The position numbers were made by a program, and so were the translations under genes. The notes under the pieces were generated by a model. The model had not been told where the DNA came from. It made no database searches and saw nothing but the letters and a program-made list of their open reading frames with translations. From the NCBI RefSeq assembly GCF_027563345.1, contig NZ_JAMKBK010000006.1: a stretch of DNA of 64,000 nucleotides; one strand, written 5' to 3'. This DNA is from Psychrobacillus psychrodurans (lineage in GTDB: Bacteria > Bacillota > Bacilli > Bacillales_A > Planococcaceae). Positions 24,988-33,591 of this stretch are shown here, in pieces. Numbering within the stretch: position 1 is the stretch's first letter; the number at the start of each line of letters is the position of its first letter.

Positions 24988-25029
24988 AGTACAGTATTGT
25001 GACGATGTCATGATCCTGTACTCTATTTT
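24988..25029. terminator. Terminator between the gene fragment and DUF4386
   Basis: GAGTACAG and CTGTACTC arms around a 20-base loop, T-run on the plus side and A-rich sequence on the other. Confidence 0.75.
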
Positions 25030-25033
25030 TTAA

Positions 25034-25768
25034 TTAATGCAGTCGACCTGCATGAGCAAATCTATTGTCATTTTCTATTTTTGACAAGGAAGAAAGTGCA
25101 GATTCATTGAATCCCTTAACAAGGAGCCATACAGCTAAAATCATTTCAAATGCTGCTATTGGAAGCGCCATAATACCCCAAGCAGAAAGTTGTTCAACTA
25201 CACCGAACAGTACTAACAGGGCATTAATGAATACCATCACCGCTCCTGACATACCCAAAATGGATAAAGGTCTGGGTACAAGCTTTAATTTATAAAATAT
25301 ATAACTATACATGATTGTGTTGATGCCTAACATGAATAGTGGTCCTAGCATAAACGTCCAGTCATGTATAGCTTTTAATAATGTTCCCGAAGCTTGATAA
25401 GAGCTAGCGTCTGCGACTCCAGCTGTTACGAAGTTCTGGCTTAAAGTCAATAGAGACAGTACGCTAATTACACCAATAGTAATTATAACCGCTTCAAGAA
25501 ACCTAAAGTAAACATGCCAAAGAGCAATAGTTTCATTATACTTTCTTAAAATTGGAAACATTGTCGTCGCCGTTCCAATCACTGATACGACAAGAATTAA
25601 CTCCAAAAGTGCTCCCAGTGTCACCTGATTGGCATTTTCGGAACCCTTAATCAAGTAATCGGAACTGTTTAGGATAGGATCGTACAACAAAAGACCAATT
25701 ACCGCCGAAAGCGCTGCTAATAAAAATAGTACCCCCACAATCTTTGCTGCTTTCTGATTTGAACTCAT
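25034..25768 (-). CDS. DUF4386 domain-containing membrane protein
   Basis: A 244-residue protein with about six helices. The N-terminal AAKIVGVLFLLAALSAVIG and the central LKAIHDWTFMLGPLFMLGIN segments are typical of DUF4386. Function unknown. The start was put at 25768 because AAAGGGGAT lies upstream; a start at 25795 would add nine residues. It follows an HTH gene and a membrane gene on the same strand, likely one operon. Confidence 0.85.
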   Translation of the reverse strand: MSSNQKAAKIVGVLFLLAALSAVIGLLLYDPILNSSDYLIKGSENANQVTLGALLELILVVSVIGTATTMFPILRKYNETIALWHVYFRFLEAVIITIGVISVLSLLTLSQNFVTAGVADASSYQASGTLLKAIHDWTFMLGPLFMLGINTIMYSYIFYKLKLVPRPLSILGMSGAVMVFINALLVLFGVVEQLSAWGIMALPIAAFEMILAVWLLVKGFNESALSSLSKIENDNRFAHAGRLH

Positions 25769-25814
25769 TTTTTTATCCCCTTTTTTAATATTCATAAACG
25801 ATAAGGAAAAACGA

Positions 25815-26048
25815 TCATTGTTTTTTCAAGTTTGTGGTGTCCCCGTAAAAGAAAACCTCTTCCAATGGCAAGTTAAAGGCTAAGGAAATACGAAAGGCCA
25901 GTTCTAGTGATGGCGAATAATTTCCTTTCTCGAGAGCCACGATAGTTTGTCTTGTAACTCCTGCCTTGTCAGCTAATTGCTGCTGGGTCATTTCATCATG
26001 GTTAAAGCGTAATTTTCGGATGTGATTGCCGACAAGATTTTTGCCCAT
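25815..26048 (-). CDS. Small XRE-family HTH regulator
   Basis: A 77-residue repressor-type protein that is almost entirely a helix-turn-helix (MTQQQLADKAGVTRQTIVALEKG near 22; written as MTQQQLADKAGV then TRQTIVALEKG). It resembles the short YgzD/HipB-like regulators that accompany small membrane protein genes. GAAAGGTG lies upstream of ATG 26048, which follows the stop of the preceding gene by one base. It probably regulates its own operon. Confidence 0.88.
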   Translation of the reverse strand: MGKNLVGNHIRKLRFNHDEMTQQQLADKAGVTRQTIVALEKGNYSPSLELAFRISLAFNLPLEEVFFYGDTTNLKKQ

Positions 26049-26049
26049 A

Positions 26050-26496
26050 TTAGACACCTTTCCGATAGTAATATAGCTTAGATAAAGAGCCAACCACATC
26101 TGAGATGAATCCTGAAGCAATTAGAATAATAAACATCATCTGTGACCACTGCTCAATAAATAACGATCCCATTGCAATAACAAAACCGATGATAAATATA
26201 AAGAAAGAGTTTCGGTGCGCTTTCAAGTCAATTAATTTATCCAATTCATCTGCGAATGTTGGTTCTTTTTCTCTTGTTGTAATTCTAAACAAAATGTTAA
26301 AAATAATGCTAATTACGATGTGTGCTACTATAGATACCACAGTTAAGATGAGAATGAAGAAACCCCAATAGCGAAAGGTTTCGGACGAGTCTAGCCCCCC
26401 TTCTGGATAATGCGGATACATATACAAGCAGAAGGATATAAAAATGAAAATAGCGCTGATTAACGAGACGATACTTTTCTTTTCTTGATAGGTCAT
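26050..26496 (-). CDS. Four-helix membrane protein paired with the HTH regulator
   Basis: A 148-residue protein with hydrophobic segments at about 8-27, 43-72, 99-115 and 117-137 and a cytoplasmic loop EKEPTFADELDKLIDLKAHRN. Such genes often precede a short XRE regulator in Firmicutes; the pair has no assigned function. Translation of the HTH gene is probably coupled. Confidence 0.75.
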   Translation of the reverse strand: MTYQEKKSIVSLISAIFIFISFCLYMYPHYPEGGLDSSETFRYWGFFILILTVVSIVAHIVISIIFNILFRITTREKEPTFADELDKLIDLKAHRNSFFIFIIGFVIAMGSLFIEQWSQMMFIILIASGFISDVVGSLSKLYYYRKGV

Positions 26497-26692
26497 GCTT
26501 ACATACCCCCTTTAAAATTAAGTAAGTGCTGTTTTACATATTGTATTGTATGCTAAACATTATGTAAGGTTGACTATACATGAAATAAAATTTATTAAAT
26601 GAATAATGAGCGAGTATAAATGAAGATCCAATCGGTTAGGAAAACTTAAAAATGAACTAAGACATAAATGATTTTCTGAACTTCATAGCATC

Positions 26693-26735
26693 AAAAAAAG
26701 CAATGCTAAGAGACAGCAATGCTTTTTTAAAAAAA
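26693..26735. terminator. Hairpin terminator in the array flank
   Basis: AAAGCAATGCT and AGCAATGCTTT pair with one central mismatch, with A and T runs outside. Confidence 0.6.
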
Positions 26736-26761
26736 TATATTCCAAGCGATTTAGATTTCCC

Positions 26762-26793
26762 TTGTTCAACTAAATGCACCGTTAGTTTAAGTG
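26762..26793. repeat. Cassette-array core site 11 (single, right-most)
   Basis: Arms TTGTTCAACTAAA and GTTAGTTTAAGTG around TGCACC. It is followed by GTGTAATGTTTCACAA, shared with unit 9. It marks the right limit of repeat-bearing sequence. Confidence 0.7.
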
Positions 26794-26845
26794 TAATGTT
26801 TCACAAACTTTCTCCCTACGCTCCATATTAAAATTTGATCACTTT

Positions 26846-26878
26846 GAAAAAAGCACTGCCAGCGGCAATGCTTTTTTC
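26846..26878. terminator. Terminator downstream of uppP
   Basis: AAAAAGCAcTGCC and GGCAaTGCTTTTT form a stem with one mismatch; functional in both directions by its A/T flanks. Confidence 0.75.
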
Positions 26879-26928
26879 TATATTTTGTATCGCTCCTCGG
26901 AAACAGAGCACTTTATCAAATTTATTAT

Positions 26929-27756
26929 TTAAAGAAATACAATAACTGCTAGAATCGCCGCTAAAATAATGCGATAAATTGCAAATGGCATTAATTTAAC
27001 ACGCGAGATTAATTTCAGGAAGAACTTAATAGAAATAAGGGCGAACACAAACGCACTAATAAATCCTACAACGTAAAAACTTAAATGGTTCATATCAATG
27101 TCTTCCCAGTTTTTAACAACAGATATTAGACTTGCTCCAGCCATTATCGGCACAGCCATTATAAATGTAAAATCTGCGGCTGTTTTATGGCTCATTCCAA
27201 ATAATACCCCGCCAGAAATAGTTGCTCCTGAACGAGAGAAGCCAGGCCATAAAGAAAGACATTGCACTAACCCTACCTTAAAAGCCTTTGCATATGTAAT
27301 TTGGTCCAAGCTTACGATAGAAGGTTTTTTAGGTCCAAACTTATCTGCAACAATCATTAAAATAGAGCCCGCTACAAGACTAAATATTACTGTTTCTACT
27401 CCAAATAAATTTTTATCTATAAAGTCTTCTAATAAAACTCCTAATACTCCTGCTGGAATAATACCAACAATAACGTGTAGTAAATTGAACTGCTTACTCG
27501 ACTCTTCTGTATCTATTTTGTATAACCCGACTAAACTAAATAATCGTTTCCACATAACCACTACTACAGCTAAAATTGATCCTAATTGGACTACAATTTT
27601 AAACGTATTAGCAGAATACTTCCCTAAAAACTCCTCCGTTTTCAACCACATATCATCGACAATAATCATATGCCCTGTAGATGAAACCGGTGCAAACTCT
27701 GTCATTCCCTCAACAAACCCTAGTATAAGTGCTTTTAATAGCTCTAAAAATTCCAT
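26929..27756 (-). CDS. uppP: Undecaprenyl-diphosphatase
   Basis: A 275-residue BacA/UppP-type membrane phosphatase that recycles the lipid carrier of cell-wall synthesis and can raise bacitracin tolerance. Family motifs are EGMTEFAPVSSTGHM near residue 16 (Glu-rich active site) and PGFSRSGATISGG near 165. Eight helices are likely. It is followed upstream by a DedA gene on the same strand only 9 bases away, so the two are probably co-transcribed. Confidence 0.95.
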   Translation of the reverse strand: MEFLELLKALILGFVEGMTEFAPVSSTGHMIIVDDMWLKTEEFLGKYSANTFKIVVQLGSILAVVVVMWKRLFSLVGLYKIDTEESSKQFNLLHVIVGIIPAGVLGVLLEDFIDKNLFGVETVIFSLVAGSILMIVADKFGPKKPSIVSLDQITYAKAFKVGLVQCLSLWPGFSRSGATISGGVLFGMSHKTAADFTFIMAVPIMAGASLISVVKNWEDIDMNHLSFYVVGFISAFVFALISIKFFLKLISRVKLMPFAIYRIILAAILAVIVFL

Positions 27757-27765
27757 ATAATCTCC

Positions 27766-28368
27766 TTAATCTCGTTTTTTAAAATACCAAATAAGAAATG
27801 CAATACCACAAATAGCTATAAGTGCGTACACAATGTTAGAGTAAATATCCATATACCCAACAATTTCATCCCAATTATCGCCTACCGCTGCTCCTACCGA
27901 AACTAATACCGTATTCCATATTAATGTTCCAAGTGTCGTAAATAGAAGAAATAATCCAAACTTCATATTCGACATCCCCGCAGGTATCGATATAAGACTT
28001 CTTACAAGTGGTATCAATCTTCCAAAAAACACTGCCCAGACTCCGTATTTATCGAACCAAGCATCAGCTTTGTGAATGTCCTTGATAGTTAATCTTAAGA
28101 ATTTACCGTACTTCCCAATGATTTTCTCCAAACGCTCAACATCTAACAGTGTCCCGATACAGTACAAAATAGCTGCACCAATGACAGAACCTGCCGTGGA
28201 AGCAATAATAATACCAAGCTTCGTCATGCTAGTAGTCGTCGTCATAAATCCTCCAAGTGTTAAAATCACTTCAGATGGAATTGGGGGAAACATATTTTCT
28301 GCCAAAATTAATAAAAATACTCCTAGATAACCAAACTGATTCATCCAGTCTGTAATCCATGCTTCCAT
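27766..28368 (-). CDS. DedA-family membrane protein
   Basis: A 200-residue DedA/SNARE-associated protein. Landmarks are ENMFPPIPSEVILTLGG near residue 25 and FFGRLIPLVRSLISIPAGM near 113. DedA proteins are now linked to polyprenyl-phosphate or phospholipid flipping, which suits its position next to uppP. The ATG overlaps the stop of the upstream phosphoesterase gene as TAATG. Confidence 0.93.
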   Translation of the reverse strand: MEAWITDWMNQFGYLGVFLLILAENMFPPIPSEVILTLGGFMTTTTSMTKLGIIIASTAGSVIGAAILYCIGTLLDVERLEKIIGKYGKFLRLTIKDIHKADAWFDKYGVWAVFFGRLIPLVRSLISIPAGMSNMKFGLFLLFTTLGTLIWNTVLVSVGAAVGDNWDEIVGYMDIYSNIVYALIAICGIAFLIWYFKKRD

Positions 28369-29456
28369 TATACTTCCACATCCTCTAACCTAATGTTTAC
28401 TGACCATAGCTCTGATTGACTACCTAACCTTATAGGCGGTCCCCAAAAGCCAAACCCAGAAGATACAATGGCATGTAAACTTCCTTTACATCTGTACCCA
28501 TAATCTAATTCAAATATCCTTCTCGTAAATAAATGATTTGGCCACATTTGTCCTAAATGCGTATGACCAGACACATGGAAATCTACTTTTTCCTTCTCAG
28601 GTATCAGTAAATTAGATGGTGTATGATCCATAACAAACCAAGGTAGATCTCTTTCTTCTGGAGATAATTCAGATAATTGCTTTCTGTTTTTATTCGTCAA
28701 GTCTTCACGACCTGTCAAATAGAACGAATCTGCCACTAAAATAGTTTCATCTAATAACATACGGACATTCGATGCTTCCATCTCTTCTACTAATAGAGGA
28801 ATCTTTTTTCCATAATACTCATGATTTCCAAGCACCCCATATATACCATACGTAGACTCAAGTTGTTTCATCACTTCGGACATGCCATTTTGAACAAACC
28901 AAATAGGATCATCGTCGACTAAATCCCCTGCTAATAATATTAAATCCGGCTTCTCTGCATTTGCTTTTTTCACAAAGCGACTTAAATGCGCCTTATTGGA
29001 TAATAAACCAAGGTGGAAATCAGATGCAACCACTACTTTAATAGATTCTAGCTTAGAACCTTTTTTCGGCATTACAATAGAAAGTTCTCGAACAACAGGT
29101 GTATATGCATTATAAGTTCCAAATATTAATATAAAGAGGAAAATCAAGAAAACCGTCCACCCTATCAATTTCAAAGAAGATGGGAAAATCCACAGTAGTA
29201 AGGTAGCGATTGGAAATAGGATAATCCCATACTGCATGACAATAAACCAGTAGGATCCTATTACACTAAATAGCCGTAGCTTATGACTGAATCTCCCAAT
29301 GACAAAGCCAAAAGCAATTAGTCCCCAGGCAATACCAAATAACCATCTATTTATAGGAAAGTAAAGTTCTAACCACTTGGAAATGCCCCAGCCAAAGTAA
29401 AAGACAATGGCAGAATATAAGAGGATCGCTACTATTGCTCCAATAATTCTTTTCAT
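28368..29456 (-). CDS. Membrane-anchored metallophosphoesterase
   Basis: A 362-residue protein with about four N-terminal helices (residues 1-110), then a calcineurin-like phosphoesterase domain: ASDFHLG, AGDLVDDDP, GNHEYYG and SGHTHLGQ supply the metal ligands. Related YkuE-type enzymes act on lipid-linked or nucleotide substrates. It is the first gene of a likely MPE-dedA-uppP operon, hinting at envelope lipid metabolism. Confidence 0.9.
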   Translation of the reverse strand: MKRIIGAIVAILLYSAIVFYFGWGISKWLELYFPINRWLFGIAWGLIAFGFVIGRFSHKLRLFSVIGSYWFIVMQYGIILFPIATLLLWIFPSSLKLIGWTVFLIFLFILIFGTYNAYTPVVRELSIVMPKKGSKLESIKVVVASDFHLGLLSNKAHLSRFVKKANAEKPDLILLAGDLVDDDPIWFVQNGMSEVMKQLESTYGIYGVLGNHEYYGKKIPLLVEEMEASNVRMLLDETILVADSFYLTGREDLTNKNRKQLSELSPEERDLPWFVMDHTPSNLLIPEKEKVDFHVSGHTHLGQMWPNHLFTRRIFELDYGYRCKGSLHAIVSSGFGFWGPPIRLGSQSELWSVNIRLEDVEV

Positions 29457-29660
29457 GTATCAGTTCTCCAATGTATGTATTTTTAACTCAACAAAGTATC
29501 AGATACTACACTAATTCATGACTACTTTTCCATAAGTATAGCAGATTTTGTCTTAGTACTCCTAAGCCTCTAGACTGATAGGAAAATCAATTCTAAGCCC
29601 GTTTGGATTAGTTTCTAGAATTGGTAAGCTTGTAATACAAACGAGAGGAGGAACAAATAT

Positions 29661-30014
29661 ATGAAAAAATTTGGTTTATTAACACTAGGAATTATCGCAG
29701 GGATTGTAGCATTAGCTAACTTAGGTTCACTTTTAGCTCTTGGAGTTTCCGCTGCAGTTGTCTTTGCAGGGGTACATTTTTACTTGAAGAGTGATTCAAC
29801 CTTTTTGAAAATCTTTTGGGCAAGCGTGGGTATCGTTGGTTTAATCACTGCAGTTGTAAATGTACCTGCATTTTTCGCTATCTTAGCAATTCTAGCAGTT
29901 TGGTATGTAATGAAAAAATGGAACAACGAAACACTAAACTTTTCATCACCAATCGTTAAAACAGACGACCCATTTGTAAACTTTGAAAAACAATGGAATG
30001 AGCTTTCAAAATAA
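29661..30014 (+). CDS. lmo0954-family membrane protein (LiaI-like position)
   Basis: A 117-residue protein with helices at about 5-45 and 52-85 and a soluble tail. Its N-terminus and place directly before a PspA gene match the lmo0954 family of Listeria and relatives, which occupies the place of LiaI in the Lia system and may recruit PspA to the membrane. GAGGAGGAAC precedes the ATG. It is the first gene of the envelope-stress cluster. Confidence 0.82.
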   Translation: MKKFGLLTLGIIAGIVALANLGSLLALGVSAAVVFAGVHFYLKSDSTFLKIFWASVGIVGLITAVVNVPAFFAILAILAVWYVMKKWNNETLNFSSPIVKTDDPFVNFEKQWNELSK

Positions 30015-30027
30015 GGAGGAAACTAAC

Positions 30028-30666
30028 ATGACATCATTATTAAACAGATTAAAATATTCAATAGAAGCAGACTTACACAAGTTATTTGATAAAAAAGAAG
30101 AAAAAAACCCAATTGCAATGCTAAACCAATACATTCGGGAAGCAGAAAAACAAACTGAACAAACTGGGAAATGGTTAGAGCGACAAGGAAACCTAAAGCA
30201 AGAATTAGAAAAAGAACTAACTGAAACTATGCAAATGGTTGAAAAACGTAAAAATCAAGTAGACCTTGCAACTAACAGCGGTGAGGAAGACCTAGCTGCA
30301 TTCGCTTTAGCGGAAGTAAAAGCATACGAGGAACGTGCCGCTGTATTACAAAATAGCATTCATCAAACAACAGAAGAGCTTTTCGGATTAGAACGTAAAT
30401 ACGAAGAGATGAAACATAAAATCAAAGACATGAAAGTTCGCCAATTGCAATTGATGGGAAAAGAGAATGTAACTCGTGCTCACCATCAAATGGATCGTAT
30501 TTTACAGCCTGAACAAAAAGAAAAGAATTTCGGCACATTCGAAGACATGGAACAATACATCGAACGTCTTGGAACAAAGATCGAAAAAGAGCATGAAATC
30601 ACTTCAATGGAACAACGTTTAGAAATATTAGAAAAAAACGCACAAACTAAAGCGGAAATTGTGTAA
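30028..30666 (+). CDS. pspA: PspA/IM30 family envelope-stress protein (LiaH-like)
   Basis: A 212-residue, highly helical, charged protein of the PspA/ESCRT-III-like family. It starts MTSLLNRLKYSIEADLHKLF with an amphipathic N-terminus and continues as a long coiled coil (about 25-195). It coats stressed membranes in relatives. AAGGAGGAAAC precedes the ATG at 30028. It is probably in the same transcript as the preceding gene. Confidence 0.92.
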   Translation: MTSLLNRLKYSIEADLHKLFDKKEEKNPIAMLNQYIREAEKQTEQTGKWLERQGNLKQELEKELTETMQMVEKRKNQVDLATNSGEEDLAAFALAEVKAYEERAAVLQNSIHQTTEELFGLERKYEEMKHKIKDMKVRQLQLMGKENVTRAHHQMDRILQPEQKEKNFGTFEDMEQYIERLGTKIEKEHEITSMEQRLEILEKNAQTKAEIV

Positions 30667-30669
30667 ACT

Positions 30670-30790
30670 AGAAGAAAGGCGCAAGACGCGTTCTGCTGCG
30701 AAAAGCACTGGAAGACTTGAAGTAAAGGCTCCCTTTACTTTTCAGTAAGTCTGAAGTGTTCTAACAGCTGGCGTCTGGAGCTAGACAGAT
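30670..30790. repeat. Dispersed structured repeat, family 1, copy 2
   Basis: Shares AAAGGCGCAAGACGC at the left, CTTGAAGTAAAGGCTCCC in the middle and GGCGTCTGGAGCTAGACA at the right with 1657-1814 and 33439-33560. The ends are inverted (GGCGC..GACGC against GGCGTC). Confidence 0.65.
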
Positions 30791-31006
30791 AGAAAGATTA
30801 GCAGGTTATAGAGGAGAAGGCACTCGCCTTCTCCTTACTAATCTTTATCCCAGTTAAACATCCTGGGTCAACAGATCAGTGATCAATTAGGCATTGCAGC
30901 ACGATGCGGCATTATTTTACTTAGATCAATTTTTCAATCAGCGGGAGGTGAAGAAACCCCCACTGATGGAAGCTTCACCTTATGCGAAGAAGGAGGAATA
31001 CTCGTT
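30791..31006 (+). other. Structured leader between pspA and liaF
   Basis: A strong hairpin at about 30795-30848 (AGATTAG/CTAATCT outside, GGAGAAGGC/GCCTTCTCC inside) without T-run, then a second fold at 30943-30990 with AGGTGAAG/CTTCACCT. No ORF. It separates the pspA part of the stress cluster from liaFSR and may attenuate or process the transcript. Confidence 0.4.
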
Positions 31007-31708
31007 ATGAAAGAAAACCAGACAAACAGATTAGCTTTTATACTCATTTGTTTTGTTTTCCTTATGTTCATAGAGGCTACAATTTTTGGAAACGGCAGTA
31101 TTGTATTAGTTCTTCTTGGCATTGGGATGATGTATTTTAGCATGCGAAAACGAACTCGTTTTTTATTTTGGACCGGATTTATCTTTTTGATCATTGCTGT
31201 TTTTTCTATGTGGAGCTTGAGAGTCCTACTATTAGCTGTAATGAGTTATATTTTGTTCAAATTATGGAAAAATGAACCCATTCAAAAAATGGTACGTCCA
31301 TTTGACACCGTATATAAAGAAACTCCAAATAGTATTATTCAAAATAAGTTATTTTCTTCTCAAACGACTCCTTTTAATGCTTACGAGTGGCAAGATGTCC
31401 ACGTGCAAAGCTTTTATGGAGAACAAGTAATTGATGTAACACAAACAGTTTTGCCAAAGGGTACATCCTTCGTTTCTATTCGTCAGTCCCTTGGGAAAGT
31501 GACCATCTATGTACCATATGAAATTCCAGTAAGGATACATTATGCAACCGTTATTGGAGAAGCAGATATTTTTGGTCGCGGTGTACAACGATTATGGAAC
31601 CAATCTGTCCTAGTGAAAGATGGTTATTTAGAGGATGTCACATACGCTTCTGAATTAGTTATTACCGTATCTACATGGATTGGGGATATTGAGGTGATCC
31701 GTAAATGA
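31007..31708 (+). CDS. liaF: LiaF-type cell-wall stress response protein
   Basis: A 233-residue protein with about four N-terminal helices (to about residue 90) and a C-terminal beta-rich domain (IRQSLGKVTIYVPYEIPVRI) typical of LiaF. In Bacillus LiaF inhibits the LiaRS system until envelope damage occurs. GAAGGAGG precedes the ATG. Its stop overlaps the liaS start (ATGA). Confidence 0.92.
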   Translation: MKENQTNRLAFILICFVFLMFIEATIFGNGSIVLVLLGIGMMYFSMRKRTRFLFWTGFIFLIIAVFSMWSLRVLLLAVMSYILFKLWKNEPIQKMVRPFDTVYKETPNSIIQNKLFSSQTTPFNAYEWQDVHVQSFYGEQVIDVTQTVLPKGTSFVSIRQSLGKVTIYVPYEIPVRIHYATVIGEADIFGRGVQRLWNQSVLVKDGYLEDVTYASELVITVSTWIGDIEVIRK

Positions 31709-32793
31709 AGATTGTTTTTGGGCAAGGTCTCTCTATTTTTACCATTTTACTTACACTGGCAGCACTTCTACTCTATGCACTATGGGGATGGCCAAATGAA
31801 GATGCCTGGTGGTCCCTACTAGAAATAAAGTATGCAGAGGTTCCTTTTGGAGCCTGGATTATTATCATTCTTGCAATTATGAGTTTTAGTTTTTCAATGA
31901 ACACACTACAAAAGGTTCGAGATCAGGAAAAAAAGATTGATACTAGCCTACGCCCTTTGCTGGAGGCAGAAACATTTACACCAGCGAAGAAAAAGTATAC
32001 CTATTCAAAGCGATTACATGTTACAACAACTCAACTAGAGCAACTTATCGTAACACAGCGTAAGACACTGCAGCGTATTACGAATGAAAAAGCGGAGGCT
32101 CAAGATAAACTTATTCAGGAACGGATCGTGCAAGAAAGGCAACGATTAGCTAGAGAGCTACATGATTCCGTGTCTCAGCAATTGTTTGCTGCATCCATGC
32201 TATTATCCGCTATGGTGGAAGTTGAAGAAACTCAGCATGAAAAAGCTCCAAAAACATTGCTACAAACTGAAAAAATTGTACAGCAGGCTCAATTAGAAAT
32301 GCGTGCATTATTACTGCATCTCCGACCTGCAGCCTTACATGATAAAACGTTAAAAGAAGGTTTAGAAGAGTTACTTATGGAATTACAGGAAAAGGTATTT
32401 TTCACGATTCGTTACCGCTTGGAAGACGTTCCTTTATCAAAAGGTGCTGAGGATCATTTGTTCCGCATTGCACAGGAAACGTTATCCAATACACTGCGGC
32501 ATGCAAACGCTACTGAAGTCGATATATTATTCGTTGAACGAGATAATCTTGCTATCTTCCGCGTTCAAGACAACGGTGTTGGATTTGAACATGTAGATTC
32601 CAAAAACGGCTCTTATGGATTGCAAAGTGTACAGGAACGGGCTGTTGAAATCGGCGCAATAAGTAAAATTGTTTCTGTTCCTTCTCAAGGCACAATTGTT
32701 GAAGTGAAGCTGCCAATTGAAAAAACAGATATTGAAAAAATCCAGTTAGAGAAAGGAGTGCGAGAGAATGATTCGAATCTTATTAGCGGATGA
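31705..32793 (+). CDS. liaS: LiaS/VraS-type sensor histidine kinase
   Basis: A 362-residue NarL-family kinase with two N-terminal helices (about 8-25 and 44-62), almost no extracellular loop, a HisKA_3 domain with His153 in ARELHDSVSQQ and an HATPase domain with DNGVGFE and GLQSVQERA. Such intramembrane-sensing kinases respond to cell-wall antibiotics. It overlaps liaF by 4 bases and liaR by 26. Confidence 0.93.
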   Translation: MKIVFGQGLSIFTILLTLAALLLYALWGWPNEDAWWSLLEIKYAEVPFGAWIIIILAIMSFSFSMNTLQKVRDQEKKIDTSLRPLLEAETFTPAKKKYTYSKRLHVTTTQLEQLIVTQRKTLQRITNEKAEAQDKLIQERIVQERQRLARELHDSVSQQLFAASMLLSAMVEVEETQHEKAPKTLLQTEKIVQQAQLEMRALLLHLRPAALHDKTLKEGLEELLMELQEKVFFTIRYRLEDVPLSKGAEDHLFRIAQETLSNTLRHANATEVDILFVERDNLAIFRVQDNGVGFEHVDSKNGSYGLQSVQERAVEIGAISKIVSVPSQGTIVEVKLPIEKTDIEKIQLEKGVRENDSNLISG

Positions 32794-33409
32794 TCATGAA
32801 ATGGTGCGCATCGGCGTTTCCGCATACTTGCAGGCACAGCCGGATATGGAAGTAGTAGCAGAGGCTATTAATGGAAAAGAAGCAGTGAACATGGCTCTTG
32901 AGCATAGACCAGATATAATTTTAATGGATATGGTTATGCCGATAATGAGTGGGGCAGAAGCTACACGCGAAATTGTTCAACAATGGCCTGAAGCAAAAGT
33001 AATGATTGTCACGAGCTTTATTGATGATGACAAAGTATACCCTGCACTCGAAGCTGGTGCTATCAGTTATTTATTAAAAACTTCGAAAGCCTCTCATATT
33101 GCCGACTCTATTCGTAAAACATTAAACGGAGATGCGGTGTTAGAGCCCGAAGTAACCAATAAAATGATGAAGCGTATGCGCCAAGGCTCGGACCATGCTC
33201 TTCATGATGATCTAACGGACCGAGAACATGAGGTACTGCTACTCATGGCTGAGGGCAAAACAAATCAAGACATAGCCGACACTCTCTTTATAGCATTGAA
33301 AACAGCCAAAACACATGTCAGCAATATTTTGTCGAAGCTCGAGGTAAGCGACCGTACACAAGCCGTTATCTATGCATTTGAACATAAACTGGTTCCCACA
33401 AAAAAATAA
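32768..33409 (+). CDS. liaR: LiaR/VraR-type response regulator
   Basis: A 213-residue NarL/FixJ regulator: receiver domain with Asp54 in ILMDMVMP and Lys in LLKTSK, and LuxR-type HTH (LTDREHEVLLLMAEGKTNQDIA near 148; read as LTDREHEVLLLM plus AEGKTNQDIA). It should activate the lmo0954-pspA unit and its own operon on envelope stress. GAAAGGAG lies upstream inside liaS. Confidence 0.94.
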   Translation: MIRILLADDHEMVRIGVSAYLQAQPDMEVVAEAINGKEAVNMALEHRPDIILMDMVMPIMSGAEATREIVQQWPEAKVMIVTSFIDDDKVYPALEAGAISYLLKTSKASHIADSIRKTLNGDAVLEPEVTNKMMKRMRQGSDHALHDDLTDREHEVLLLMAEGKTNQDIADTLFIALKTAKTHVSNILSKLEVSDRTQAVIYAFEHKLVPTKK

Positions 33410-33438
33410 CTTATTCGTTCGCGTCATCATATGCTATT

Positions 33439-33560
33439 AAGAAAAGCGCAAGCGCCTATGGCAGCCCTGACAAGCGCTGGAAGAATTTCACGTAAAGGCG
33501 TCCTTTGCCTTTGCTGAAATTCTGAAGCGACTCGAGGGGCTAGGCGCTGGAGCTGGACAA
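33439..33560. repeat. Dispersed structured repeat, family 1, copy 3
   Basis: Best-kept copy: left end GAAAAGCGCAAGCGCC, centre TTCACGTAAAGGCGTCC and CTGAAATTCTGAAG, right end GGCGCTGGAGCTGGACA. Arms AGCGCC/GGCGCT are inverted. It follows liaR. Confidence 0.7.
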
Positions 33561-33591
33561 TAAAGCTAAAAAGACAGCATAAAGGATGTTA

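Noticed and set aside
27098..27760. Plus-strand ORF of 220 codons
   Set aside because: Although long, it lies exactly opposite uppP, has biased composition and no start signal; uppP motifs are clear on the other strand.
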